Positions 32,666-40,502 of a stretch of DNA of 64,000 nt are shown one piece after another (position 1 is the first letter of the stretch; each line of letters opens with the position of its first letter). The stretch is taken from positions 37,884-101,883 of the forward strand of contig CABRNK010000006.1 in NCBI GenBank assembly GCA_902472305.1. The letters are read 5' to 3'. The stretch comes from Hominenteromicrobium sp900549945. GTDB taxonomy: Bacteria; Bacillota; Clostridia; Oscillospirales; Acutalibacteraceae. Position numbers and translations under genes: made by a program. The notes beneath the pieces are model-generated. The model was given only the letters and a program-made list of their open reading frames with translations, searched no databases and was not told the origin of the DNA.

Positions 32666-33547
32666 ATGAAACTGCATAAAAGGAGATCGGTATTTCCCTT
32701 ATTCAATGGCCTGCTTCTCGCACTGGTCGGTCTGCTCTGCCTGTACCCGCTGCTTTACATCGTATTTGCCTCGCTCAGTGAGCCGGACCGGATCATGAAA
32801 CATACGGGCCTGCTTTTGGGGCCGCTGGGCTTCACCTTTGAGGGCTACGAACTGGCCTTCCGCAACCCCAATATTCTGACCGGCTACATGAATACTATTT
32901 TTTATGTGGTGGTGGGCACGGCCCTCAGCCTGATCGTGACGGCGGCCGGCGCCTTTGTCACCTCGCGAAAGGATGCGCTTCTGGCCAGACCGATCATGCT
33001 GGGCGTTGTGTTTACGATGTACTTTTCCGGCGGCTTGATTCCGCTTTTCCTGCTTGTCAACAATCTCGGCCTTTACAATACGAGGACGGCGATCATTCTG
33101 GTGGGGCTTGTGAACACATGGAACCTCATTGTTATGCGCACATCCTTTCTCGGCATTCCCGATTCACTGGAGGAATCCGCCAAGATCGACGGCGCGAGCC
33201 CGATGACGATTTTTACGAGGATTTACTTGCCCCTTTCCAAGCCGATGCTTGCGACGATGACGCTGTTCTACGGCGTTGGGAATTGGAACAGCTGGTTCAA
33301 CCATATGATTTATTTGCAAGACCGGGATAAGTTCCCTTTGCAGCTGATCATGCGGGAAATCCTGATCGCCAACGATATGTCGTCCATGACGAATATGAGC
33401 ACGGTCGGAACCTATACAAACGATATGTATCAGGTGCTGGTCAAATATGCCGTGGTGGTGATTGCGACCCTGCCGATCCTGTGTATTTACCCGTTTTTGC
33501 AGCGGTACTTTATCAAGGGCGTTATGGTCGGCGCGATCAAGGGGTAA
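32666..33547 (+). CDS. Sugar ABC transporter permease (LplC/YtcP type)
   Basis: 293 residues, about six membrane segments. EAA loop: EESAKIDGASPMTIFTRIYLPLSKPML. The N-terminal LFNGLLLALVGLLCLYPLLYIVFASLSEP is typical of the MalG-like partner. Starts 12 bp after the first permease, with GAGGGGGG upstream. Last gene of the operon before the terminator at 33591. Confidence 0.94.
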   Translation: MKLHKRRSVFPLFNGLLLALVGLLCLYPLLYIVFASLSEPDRIMKHTGLLLGPLGFTFEGYELAFRNPNILTGYMNTIFYVVVGTALSLIVTAAGAFVTSRKDALLARPIMLGVVFTMYFSGGLIPLFLLVNNLGLYNTRTAIILVGLVNTWNLIVMRTSFLGIPDSLEESAKIDGASPMTIFTRIYLPLSKPMLATMTLFYGVGNWNSWFNHMIYLQDRDKFPLQLIMREILIANDMSSMTNMSTVGTYTNDMYQVLVKYAVVVIATLPILCIYPFLQRYFIKGVMVGAIKG

Positions 33548-33590
33548 AGGCGCTGCGCCGCGGAAAGCGGGCGCGCTGTAAGCCTATGCA

Positions 33591-33629
33591 AAAAATGAGG
33601 TGCGGGGTATGCTCCGCATCTCATTTTTT
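33591..33629 (+). terminator. Terminator of the GH172 sugar operon
   Basis: AAAATGAGGTGCGG pairs with CCGCATCTCATTTT (one G-U) followed by TT. Stem about 14 bp. Confidence 0.88.
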
Positions 33630-33670
33630 GCCGTGTACCGGTGGACGTCGGATTTAAAAATACTTTTGTA

Positions 33671-33699
33671 TTTACACTGCCGGAATTGTATGATAAAAT
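33671..33699 (+). promoter_or_regulatory. Predicted promoter for the lacI-family gene
   Basis: TTTACA at 33671-33676, a 17-bp spacer, TAAAAT at 33694-33699. TTGTAT-17-TATGAT, overlapping 5 bp upstream, is an alternative reading. Confidence 0.6.
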
Positions 33700-33757
33700 T
33701 TAATGGAAGAAATTACATGCAGAAAATTCATGTCTTTGGGGAGAATGGCTTAAAATT

Positions 33758-34765
33758 ATGGCTACAATTTATGATATTGCGGAAAAGACTGGCTTTTCTG
33801 CGTCCACGGTTGCGCGGGCATTAAATGGAAAAGGGTATTGCAGTCCATCCGCGAAGGAAAAAATTCTGCGTGCAGCACAGGAAATCGGGTATGTGCCGCA
33901 TCAGGCTGCCAAAACATTGAAGAATAACATCACGAAAAAGGTCATGATGTGCATACCGGACATTATGAATCCGTACTATTTTGCGATGATTCACGGCGCC
34001 GCCGTGACCTTGGAACGTTTCGGCTACAGCGTCCTGCTGGAATACACGATGCATAACCCGCAGAAGGAGCTCGAGGTTCTCGATTCCTTAAAGGGGCATT
34101 TTGTGGATGGCGTCATCTTCGGCTCATTCGACTATACGCCGACGCTGATTGAGGCGATCAAGGGAACGGGGCTACCGACCGTTATCACGAGCTGCTACCA
34201 GAGTCCGGACGGCTTCAGTGGCTACGACTGCGTCTATGTCGACCAGCCGCGGGCGGCTTGGGTTGCCACGAAGCACTGTCTTGACCGCGGTCACAGGAAA
34301 ATCGCTTTTTTGGGCGGCAATGCGAGGGAGCAGAATACCCGGGAGCGCTATGAGGGCTATAAGCGGGCGCTGGAGGAGAAGCAGATTCAGCCGGATAAGG
34401 CACTCGCGCTCTACGCGGATTTTACGCGGGAGGGCGCGTACCATACGGTTTCCGAGTTTTTGCAGCGCGGGGAAACGTGTACGGCGGTTGTGGCCTGCAA
34501 CGATCTGATGGGTGTGGGCTGCATCAAGGCGTGTGTGGACTTTGGTCTGCGGGTGCCAGAGGATGTCTCTATCGTTGCGCTGGACAACACGGAGTATTGC
34601 CTCTGTACGAGTCCGGCGATGACCTCCGTCGACATGCTGCAGGGGCAGGTAGGGGAGGAAGCCGCCAATTTTGTGATGGACCGTATCCTGAACAAACGAA
34701 ACTACCAGAAAAATATGGCCTTTCTGCCGATCCTCGTCGAGCGTGAATCCGTGCGGAAGTTATGA
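33758..34765 (+). CDS. LacI-family transcriptional regulator
   Basis: 335 residues. The N-terminal helix-turn-helix is ATIYDIAEKTGFSASTVARALNGKGYCSP, followed by the hinge helix HQAAKTLKNN and a periplasmic-binding-like effector domain (DIMNPYYFAMIHGAA, HRKIAFLGGNA, CNDLMGVGCIKACVDFGLRVPEDVSIVALDN). Likely repressor of the adjacent sugar operon, with its own promoter. The ribosome-binding site is weak (GGGGAG about 14 bp away). Confidence 0.92.
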   Translation: MATIYDIAEKTGFSASTVARALNGKGYCSPSAKEKILRAAQEIGYVPHQAAKTLKNNITKKVMMCIPDIMNPYYFAMIHGAAVTLERFGYSVLLEYTMHNPQKELEVLDSLKGHFVDGVIFGSFDYTPTLIEAIKGTGLPTVITSCYQSPDGFSGYDCVYVDQPRAAWVATKHCLDRGHRKIAFLGGNAREQNTRERYEGYKRALEEKQIQPDKALALYADFTREGAYHTVSEFLQRGETCTAVVACNDLMGVGCIKACVDFGLRVPEDVSIVALDNTEYCLCTSPAMTSVDMLQGQVGEEAANFVMDRILNKRNYQKNMAFLPILVERESVRKL

Positions 34766-34780
34766 GGAGCAGAAGAAAAA

Positions 34781-34812
34781 GCGGGACACTTCACCACCGT
34801 TGAGTGTCCCGC
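34781..34812. terminator. Bidirectional terminator between lacI-type gene and rodA
   Basis: 10-bp stem GCGGGACACT/AGTGTCCCGC. The minus side is followed by TTTTTCTTCT, the plus side by TTTGTTAT. It serves the two convergent genes. Confidence 0.88.
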
Positions 34813-34832
34813 TTTGTTATATTTGTGCTTTA

Positions 34833-36029
34833 TCAGACCTTCAGCTTTCGGAAATTGATTTTGAGGCTTCGCGCGCTGTGCAGGCGGGGGCCTGCGGCGC
34901 CGCTGCGGTGCGCGTAGACGCTCTGCACGAGGCCGAAGCCGAGGTACAGGCAGATCGCGCTGCTGCCGCCGGCGGAGAAGAATGGCAGCGTCACGCCCAT
35001 GACGGGCAGAAGTGCGAGGCACATGCCGATGTTCGAAACGGATTGCAGCGCAATCAAACCGAAGAAGCCGAAGCACATGCAGCGCCCGAGATCGTCCCGC
35101 GCTTTGGAAGCGACGTAGAGCACGCGCAGCATATAAAGCAGCAAAAGCAAAATGATCGCCGTGCAGCCGAGAAAACCCAGCTCCTCGCCCGCGACGGAGA
35201 AAATGTAGTCGCTGTGCTGGAATGTCACGTAGTTCGATTCGACGCGCGGGCCGTTGAACAGCCCCTTGCCGGTGAGCTGCCCGCTGCCGATGGAAAGCCG
35301 GCCCTGATACTGCTGGTAGCCCTCGTCGAGCTGTACTGCCGGATCGTCCAGATTGTAGACGGAGGTGAAGCGCTTGATCTGGTATTCGCTGAGCACGAAG
35401 TTCCACAGGATCGGCAGGCTGACGGCGACCAGCGCGCCGAGCAGCAGGAAATACCGCAGCTGCACGCCGCCGGCGAGGCTCATGCACAGGAACATCGCGA
35501 AGAAAACGATCGCGGCGCCGTCGTCGCCCTGAAAATGGCAGAGCAGAACCGGGACCGCGGCGTGCAGGGCGAGCAAAATCACCTGCCCCGGCTTTTGAAT
35601 CTGCCCGCGCTCCCGCACGACGGAGATGTGCTTTGCATAGGTGAGCATGAAAAAGATCTTTACGAGCTCGCTCGTCTGGAACGTGCGCCCGGCGATGCTG
35701 ATCCACGCCCGGGCGTCCACACCGCCGCTGCCCTGCACGCTGACGCCGAAAAAGATCGTGTACAGCATCAGGAAAACGGAGAACCCGCCGATCAGGTACC
35801 AGAAGGCGGCGAGGCTCTCATAATCGATCGTCGAAAGCGCGACGGCGGCGACGAACCCCATCGAGGTGACGAGCAGCTGCGTCTGGAAATAATCGGTATA
35901 CGTGGCGCGCGAAACGCTCTTGAGCAGCAAAAGGCTGAACGCGGCGATCGCGAGCATCAAAAGCCAGAGAATTTTATCGATGCGCCGGAAATAGGCGGCG
36001 ATATGCAGAAGAAACCGGTTGCTTTTCAT
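34833..36029 (-). CDS. rodA: RodA/FtsW/SpoVE-family (SEDS) peptidoglycan glycosyltransferase
   Basis: 398 residues, about ten membrane segments. Conserved SEDS features: GARAWI-like DARAWISIAGRTFQTSELVKIFFMLTYA, QGDDGAAIVFF (functional Asp), FTSVYNLDDPAVQLDEGYQQYQGRLSIGSGQLTGKGLFNG, HSDYIFSVAGEELGFLG, and the C-terminal LPVMGVTLPFFSAGGSSAI. RodA is favoured over FtsW by the lack of a division cluster; an SpoVE-type role is possible. Transcribed alone from 36098. Confidence 0.9.
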   Translation of the reverse strand: MKSNRFLLHIAAYFRRIDKILWLLMLAIAAFSLLLLKSVSRATYTDYFQTQLLVTSMGFVAAVALSTIDYESLAAFWYLIGGFSVFLMLYTIFFGVSVQGSGGVDARAWISIAGRTFQTSELVKIFFMLTYAKHISVVRERGQIQKPGQVILLALHAAVPVLLCHFQGDDGAAIVFFAMFLCMSLAGGVQLRYFLLLGALVAVSLPILWNFVLSEYQIKRFTSVYNLDDPAVQLDEGYQQYQGRLSIGSGQLTGKGLFNGPRVESNYVTFQHSDYIFSVAGEELGFLGCTAIILLLLLYMLRVLYVASKARDDLGRCMCFGFFGLIALQSVSNIGMCLALLPVMGVTLPFFSAGGSSAICLYLGFGLVQSVYAHRSGAAGPRLHSARSLKINFRKLKV

Positions 36030-36069
36030 GGTGTGTTCATCCTATCGAATTACGGCTTAAATTACAAAT

Positions 36070-36098
36070 AGTATAGCACACGGCCCGCGGTTCAGCAA
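36070..36098 (-). promoter_or_regulatory. Predicted rodA promoter
   Basis: Minus strand: TTGCTG (36098-36093), a 17-bp spacer, TATACT (36075-36070) with extended TGC. Confidence 0.65.
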
Positions 36099-36133
36099 TC
36101 TTTTTCAAAATTTTCACAAACGAAAAGAATCCC

Positions 36134-36162
36134 TTTACGAAAGCGGCGTTTTGAGCTATAAT
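36134..36162 (+). promoter_or_regulatory. Predicted promoter of the fhs operon
   Basis: TTTACG at 36134-36139, a 17-bp spacer, TATAAT at 36157-36162. Divergent from the rodA promoter. Confidence 0.7.
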
Positions 36163-36251
36163 CATAGCAGAAATTAAAATCTCATATTCTGTGCTTTTTC
36201 GGGGTTCGGAGAGGCCGGGAAAAACAGAGATGCAGAAAGGTTGGTATCACA

Positions 36252-37922
36252 ATGCTTACCGATATTGAAATTGCCCAGCAGACAAAGCTCAGGCCCATCG
36301 CGGAGATCGCGCGGGAGCTCGGTGTGCGCGAGGAGGAGCTCGAGCCGTACGGCCGCTTCAAGGCGAAGCTCAACGACGGGCTTTTTGCGCGCCTCGAGGG
36401 AGAGCCGGACGGCAAGCTGATTCTCGTCACGGCGATTAACCCAACGCCGGCGGGCGAGGGTAAGACGACGACGACGGCGGGTCTCGGTCAGGCGATGGCG
36501 AAGATCGGCAAAAAGGCGGTCATCGCGCTGCGCGAGCCGTCGCTCGGTCCGGTGTTCGGCATCAAGGGCGGCGCAGCCGGCGGCGGCTACGCGCAGGTTC
36601 TGCCGATGGAGGACATCAATCTGCACTTCACGGGCGACATGCACGCAATCACCGCGGCAAACAACCTGCTCTGCGCTATGCTGGACAACCACATGCAGCA
36701 GGGTAACGCGCTCGGCATCGACCAGCGCCGCATCCTCGTCAAGCGCTGTGTCGATATGAACGACCGCGCGCTGCGCAATGTAATCGTCGGCCTCGGCGGC
36801 AAGATCAACGGCGTTCCGCGCGAGGACGGCTTCATCATCACGGTGGCGAGCGAGGTCATGGCGATCCTCTGCCTCGCACAGGATCTCGCCGACCTCAAGG
36901 CGCGTCTCGGCCGCATCCTCGTCGCCTACACCTATGACGGCAGGCCGGTCTATGCCAAGGACATCAAGGCCGACGGCGCGATGACAGCGCTCCTTAAGGA
37001 CGCGGTCAACCCGAACCTCGTGCAGACGATCGAGGGCACGCCCGCGATCATGCACGGCGGCCCGTTTGCGAATATCGCGCACGGCTGCAACTCCGTGCGT
37101 GCGACGCGCCTTGCCATGAAGCTCGGCGATTACTGCATCACCGAGGCGGGCTTCGGCTCCGACCTCGGCGCGGAGAAGTTCCTCGACATCAAATGCCGCA
37201 TGGCGGGCCTCAGGCCCGACTGCATCGTGGTCGTCGCCACGGTACGCGCGCTCAAATACAACGGCGGCGTGCCGAAGACGGAGCTTTCTGCCGAGAACGT
37301 GCCGGCGCTCGAGAAGGGTGTGGAGAACCTGCGTGCCCATGTGGAGAATATGCGCAAGTACGGCGTGCCGGTCGTCGTCGCGATCAACCGTTTCGGCACC
37401 GATACGGACGCGGAGCTCAAGGTGATCGATGACTGCTGCAAGTCGCTCGGCGTGGAATACGCGCTTTCCGAGGTGTTCGCGAAGGGCGGCGAGGGCGGCG
37501 TCGCGCTCGCCGAAACGGTCTGCCGCGTCATCGACGAAAACGAGACGCACTTTGCGCCGATCTACGAGCTCGACAAGACGGTCGAGGAGAAGATCGAGAC
37601 GATCGCGAAAACGATCTACGGAGCGGCCGGCGTCACGTTCACGAATCAGGCGCAGAAGTCCCTCAAGGATATCAAGGCGCTCGGCGGCGACGCGATGCCA
37701 GTCTGCATCGCGAAAACGCAGTATTCCCTGTCGGATAACGCGGCGCTGCTCGGCCGCCCGGCGGGCTTCACGATCACGATTCGCGACCTGCGGCTCTCGA
37801 ACGGCGCGGGCTTCGTCGTCGCCTATGCGGGCGACGTGATGACGATGCCGGGCCTGCCGAAGGTGCCTGCGGCAGAGAAGATCGATGTCGGCGCGGACAA
37901 CGTGATCCACGGCCTGTTCTGA
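36252..37922 (+). CDS. fhs: Formate--tetrahydrofolate ligase
   Basis: ATP-dependent synthesis of 10-formyl-THF from formate; 556 residues, the family length. P-loop-like NPTPAGEGKTTTTAGL, REPSLGPVFGIKGGAAGGGYAQVLPMEDINLHFTGD, AEAGFGSDLGAEKFLDIKCR and LPKVPAAEKIDVG are diagnostic. Start ATG 36252 after GAAAGG. It is common in anaerobic Clostridia for purine synthesis and one-carbon metabolism. First gene of a plus-strand run; tsaE starts 1 bp after its stop. Confidence 0.97.
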   Translation: MLTDIEIAQQTKLRPIAEIARELGVREEELEPYGRFKAKLNDGLFARLEGEPDGKLILVTAINPTPAGEGKTTTTAGLGQAMAKIGKKAVIALREPSLGPVFGIKGGAAGGGYAQVLPMEDINLHFTGDMHAITAANNLLCAMLDNHMQQGNALGIDQRRILVKRCVDMNDRALRNVIVGLGGKINGVPREDGFIITVASEVMAILCLAQDLADLKARLGRILVAYTYDGRPVYAKDIKADGAMTALLKDAVNPNLVQTIEGTPAIMHGGPFANIAHGCNSVRATRLAMKLGDYCITEAGFGSDLGAEKFLDIKCRMAGLRPDCIVVVATVRALKYNGGVPKTELSAENVPALEKGVENLRAHVENMRKYGVPVVVAINRFGTDTDAELKVIDDCCKSLGVEYALSEVFAKGGEGGVALAETVCRVIDENETHFAPIYELDKTVEEKIETIAKTIYGAAGVTFTNQAQKSLKDIKALGGDAMPVCIAKTQYSLSDNAALLGRPAGFTITIRDLRLSNGAGFVVAYAGDVMTMPGLPKVPAAEKIDVGADNVIHGLF

Positions 37923-37923
37923 T

Positions 37924-38349
37924 ATGGCGGTTTATATTTCAAACTCGGTCGCCGATACGGAGGCGCTCGCCGCGCGTCTGGCGGAGAAGCTGCGCGGCGG
38001 CGAGGTGATCGCCTTCACCGGCTCGATGGGCATGGGCAAGACTGCGTTCACGCGCGGCCTCGTCGCGGGGCTCGGCGGCGGCGACGTCGTCTCGAGCCCG
38101 ACCTTCGCGCTCGTCAACGAATACGAGGCGCGCCTCACGGTGCAGCACTTCGATATGTACCGTGTTTCCGGCTGGGACGACCTCTATTCGACCGGCTTCT
38201 TCGACTACCTCGATACGGGCAGCGTGCTCGTGATCGAGTGGAGCGAGAATATCGACGGTGCGCTGCCCGACGACGTGATCCGCATCGACATGCAAAAGGG
38301 TGAAGCGGAAACGGAGCGCATCATCGCGATCGACGGCATAGAATTATAG
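37924..38349 (+). CDS. tsaE: tRNA threonylcarbamoyladenosine synthesis ATPase TsaE
   Basis: 141 residues. Walker A is GSMGMGKTAFTRGL, followed by SSPTFALVNEYEARLTVQHFDMYRVSGWDDLYSTGFFDYL and VLVIEWSENIDGALPDDVIRI, all TsaE hallmarks. Works with TsaB/TsaD to make t6A37 in tRNA. tsaB lies 216 bp downstream, with an extra open frame between them. Confidence 0.95.
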   Translation: MAVYISNSVADTEALAARLAEKLRGGEVIAFTGSMGMGKTAFTRGLVAGLGGGDVVSSPTFALVNEYEARLTVQHFDMYRVSGWDDLYSTGFFDYLDTGSVLVIEWSENIDGALPDDVIRIDMQKGEAETERIIAIDGIEL

Positions 38350-38371
38350 CGTTATCCGCTGTGCCGACGAT

Positions 38372-38551
38372 GTGCCGCAGAGCCTTCTCGACCGGCTCGA
38401 GCGCTTCGGCCTGCGGCACGGCGTGCCTGTCGCGTACTGCGACGATTTCGGGCACGGTGAAAACCACGCGATCCTGCCGATCGGCCGCCCGGCGGCGCTC
38501 GATACCGCGCGCTGTACCCTGCGGTACGGCGATGCGGATCTCATTCGATAG
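38372..38551 (+). CDS. Overlooked small ORF between tsaE and tsaB
   Basis: An open frame runs from 38342 to the TAG at 38551, in a different frame from tsaE. It reads natural protein (e.g. RLERFGLRHGVPVAYCDDFG and HAILPIGRPAALDTARC) with about 80% G or C in third positions, matching neighbouring genes. There is no ATG. GTG 38372 is the only canonical start (59 residues), unless a rare AUU/AUC start near the tsaE stop is used. The family is unknown. It may be translationally coupled to tsaE. Confidence 0.4.
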   Translation: MPQSLLDRLERFGLRHGVPVAYCDDFGHGENHAILPIGRPAALDTARCTLRYGDADLIR

Positions 38552-38565
38552 AAAAGGATGACCTT

Positions 38566-39270
38566 ATGCTGATTTTGGCGCTTGATTCCTCGGCGTCCCC
38601 GGCGTCTGCGGCGCTTTTGGAGGACGGCAGGATACTTTCAGAATTTTATATGAACACGAAGCAGACGCACAGCCAGACGCTGATGCCGATGGTGGAAAGC
38701 GTGCTGCGTCTCGCGGAGCGGACGCTCAGCGACGTGGACCGCATCGCGGTTTCCGCGGGGCCGGGTTCGTTCACCGGCGTGCGCATCGGCGTTTCCTGCG
38801 TGAAAGGCATGGCGATGGCGCGGAATATCCCCTGCGCGGGCGTTTCCACTCTGCGCGCAATGGCGGAGAATGCACGCGGGATGGAGGGAATCGTCTGCGC
38901 CGTGATGGACGCGCGCTGCGGGCAGGTCTACAACGCGATGTTCCGCGTTTCAGGCGGCACGATCGAGCGGCTCTGCCCGGACCGTGCGCTTGCGATCGCA
39001 GAGCTTTGTGCGGAATGCGCGCCGTACGGCGCGCGTCTGCTGCTCGTCGGCGACGGGGCTGAGCTCTGCCACAAGACCTTTTCGGCTTTCGGCGCGCGGC
39101 TTCTGCCGCCGATGCTGCGCTTTCAGCGCGCGGTGGGCGTTGCGCTCGCGGCAGAAGCGGGAGAGACCGTGGCGGCGGACGCGCTGATGCCGGTTTACCT
39201 GCGCCTGCCGCAGGCGGAGCGCGAACTCAAAAAGAAAAACGGACAAGCAAAGGAGAACAGCGGATTATGA
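38566..39270 (+). CDS. tsaB: tRNA threonylcarbamoyladenosine synthesis protein TsaB
   Basis: 234 residues, an ASKHA-fold partner of TsaD. It has the N-terminal ILALDSSASPASAALLEDG, the AVSAGPGSFTGVRIGVSCVKGMA block and MDARCGQVYNAMF. AAAAGGA precedes ATG 38566. The stop overlaps the rpiB start. Confidence 0.94.
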   Translation: MLILALDSSASPASAALLEDGRILSEFYMNTKQTHSQTLMPMVESVLRLAERTLSDVDRIAVSAGPGSFTGVRIGVSCVKGMAMARNIPCAGVSTLRAMAENARGMEGIVCAVMDARCGQVYNAMFRVSGGTIERLCPDRALAIAELCAECAPYGARLLLVGDGAELCHKTFSAFGARLLPPMLRFQRAVGVALAAEAGETVAADALMPVYLRLPQAERELKKKNGQAKENSGL

Positions 39271-39713
39271 AAATTGCAATCGGTTCGGACCACGGCGGCT
39301 TCGCGCTCAAAGAGGCCGTGAAAAAGCATCTCGAGGCGAAGGGAGCCGAGGTCGAGGATTTCGGCTGCTATTCGGCGGACAGCGTCGATTACGCGGTGTT
39401 CGGCGCGAAGGTCGCGCACTGTGTGGCAGACGGCAAGGCGCAGTACGGCGTGCTGGTGTGCTCGACCGGCATCGGCATCTCGATCGCGGCGAACAAGGTC
39501 AAGGGCATTCGTGCGGCGCTCTGCTGCGACGCGCATGCGGCGGAGATGACCCGCCGCCACAACAACGCCAATATCCTGTGCATGGGCGGCCTCGCGGTCA
39601 GCGAGGAAACGGGCCTCGAGATCGTGGACGCGTTCCTGCACTTCGAGTTTGAGGGCGGCCGCCATCAGCGGCGCATCGACCAGATCACGGCGATTGAGGA
39701 CGGCGCGCTCTGA
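39267..39713 (+). CDS. rpiB: Ribose-5-phosphate isomerase B
   Basis: Interconverts ribose 5-phosphate and ribulose 5-phosphate; 148 residues. It has IAIGSDHGGFALKEAVK (catalytic D8 and H9), the catalytic cysteine C65 in VLVCSTGIGISIAANK, and HNNANILCMGGLAVS. Overlaps tsaB by 4 bp (ATGA). Confidence 0.95.
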   Translation: MKIAIGSDHGGFALKEAVKKHLEAKGAEVEDFGCYSADSVDYAVFGAKVAHCVADGKAQYGVLVCSTGIGISIAANKVKGIRAALCCDAHAAEMTRRHNNANILCMGGLAVSEETGLEIVDAFLHFEFEGGRHQRRIDQITAIEDGAL

Positions 39714-39812
39714 TCCCGCGCAGCGGCTTTTGACACGGGGCACCCGGATACGGTAAGAACTGGAATGAGTCTGAAGCCGGGGCTGCCGGATAAAAAACGA
39801 AAGGTGATGGAA

Positions 39813-40445
39813 ATGGACAACCAGATTTTTGTTATGGATCACCCTTTGATCCAGCATAAGCTCACGTTCCTGCGCGATAAGAACACGGGCACGAAGGAAT
39901 TCCGCGCGCTCGTCAGCGAAATCGCGACGCTGATGTGCTATGAGGCGACGCGCGACCTGCCGCTCGAGAACGTGGAGATTGAAACGCCGATGTGCAGGGC
40001 GACAACGAAGGTGATTGCGGGCCGCAAGCTCGCGTTTGTGCCGATCCTGCGCGCCGGCCTCGGCATGGTGGACGGCATGCTCCAGCTCGTGCCGAGCGCG
40101 AAAGTCGGCCATATCGGCCTGTACCGCGACCACGAGACGCACCTGCCGGTCGAATACTACAACAAGCTGCCGCCGGATATCGAGGAGCGCGACGTTATCG
40201 TGCTCGACCCGATGCTCGCGACGGGCGGGTCTGCGATCGACGCGATCGAGATCGTCAAGCGCAGTCGCCCGAAAAGCATCAAGTTCCTCTGCATCATCGC
40301 CGCGCCGGAGGGCCTCAAGGCGCTGAGCGAAGCGCATCCGGACGTGCACATCTACTGTGCCTCCGTCGATGAGCGGCTCAACGAGGACTGCTATATCCTG
40401 CCGGGTCTCGGCGACGCCGGCGACCGTATCTTCGGCACGAAATAA
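39813..40445 (+). CDS. upp: Uracil phosphoribosyltransferase
   Basis: Converts uracil and PRPP to UMP; 210 residues. It has IQHKLTFLRDKNTGTKEFRALVSEIATLM, VPILRAGLGMVDGML, the PRPP motif DPMLATGGSAIDAIEI and the uracil-binding end LPGLGDAGDRIFGTK. ATG 39813 is chosen because AAAGG lies 8 bp upstream and matches the family N-terminus; the frame opens at 39765. Confidence 0.96.
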   Translation: MDNQIFVMDHPLIQHKLTFLRDKNTGTKEFRALVSEIATLMCYEATRDLPLENVEIETPMCRATTKVIAGRKLAFVPILRAGLGMVDGMLQLVPSAKVGHIGLYRDHETHLPVEYYNKLPPDIEERDVIVLDPMLATGGSAIDAIEIVKRSRPKSIKFLCIIAAPEGLKALSEAHPDVHIYCASVDERLNEDCYILPGLGDAGDRIFGTK

Positions 40446-40455
40446 GAAATTAAGC

Positions 40456-40489
40456 GGCGCGTGCGGCAACTGGGCCGCCGCGCCTTTTT
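40456..40489 (+). terminator. Terminator after upp
   Basis: GGCGCG-T-GCGGC pairs with GCCGC-CGCGCC (40456-40484), then five T. Confidence 0.82.
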
Positions 40490-40502
40490 CGGGGTGTTTG
40501 TA

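Noticed and set aside
38344..38561. The two other open frames (one per strand) across the tsaE-tsaB gap
   Set aside because: Ser/Arg/Thr-rich shadow-like composition; the 38342-38551 plus frame has far better codon use.
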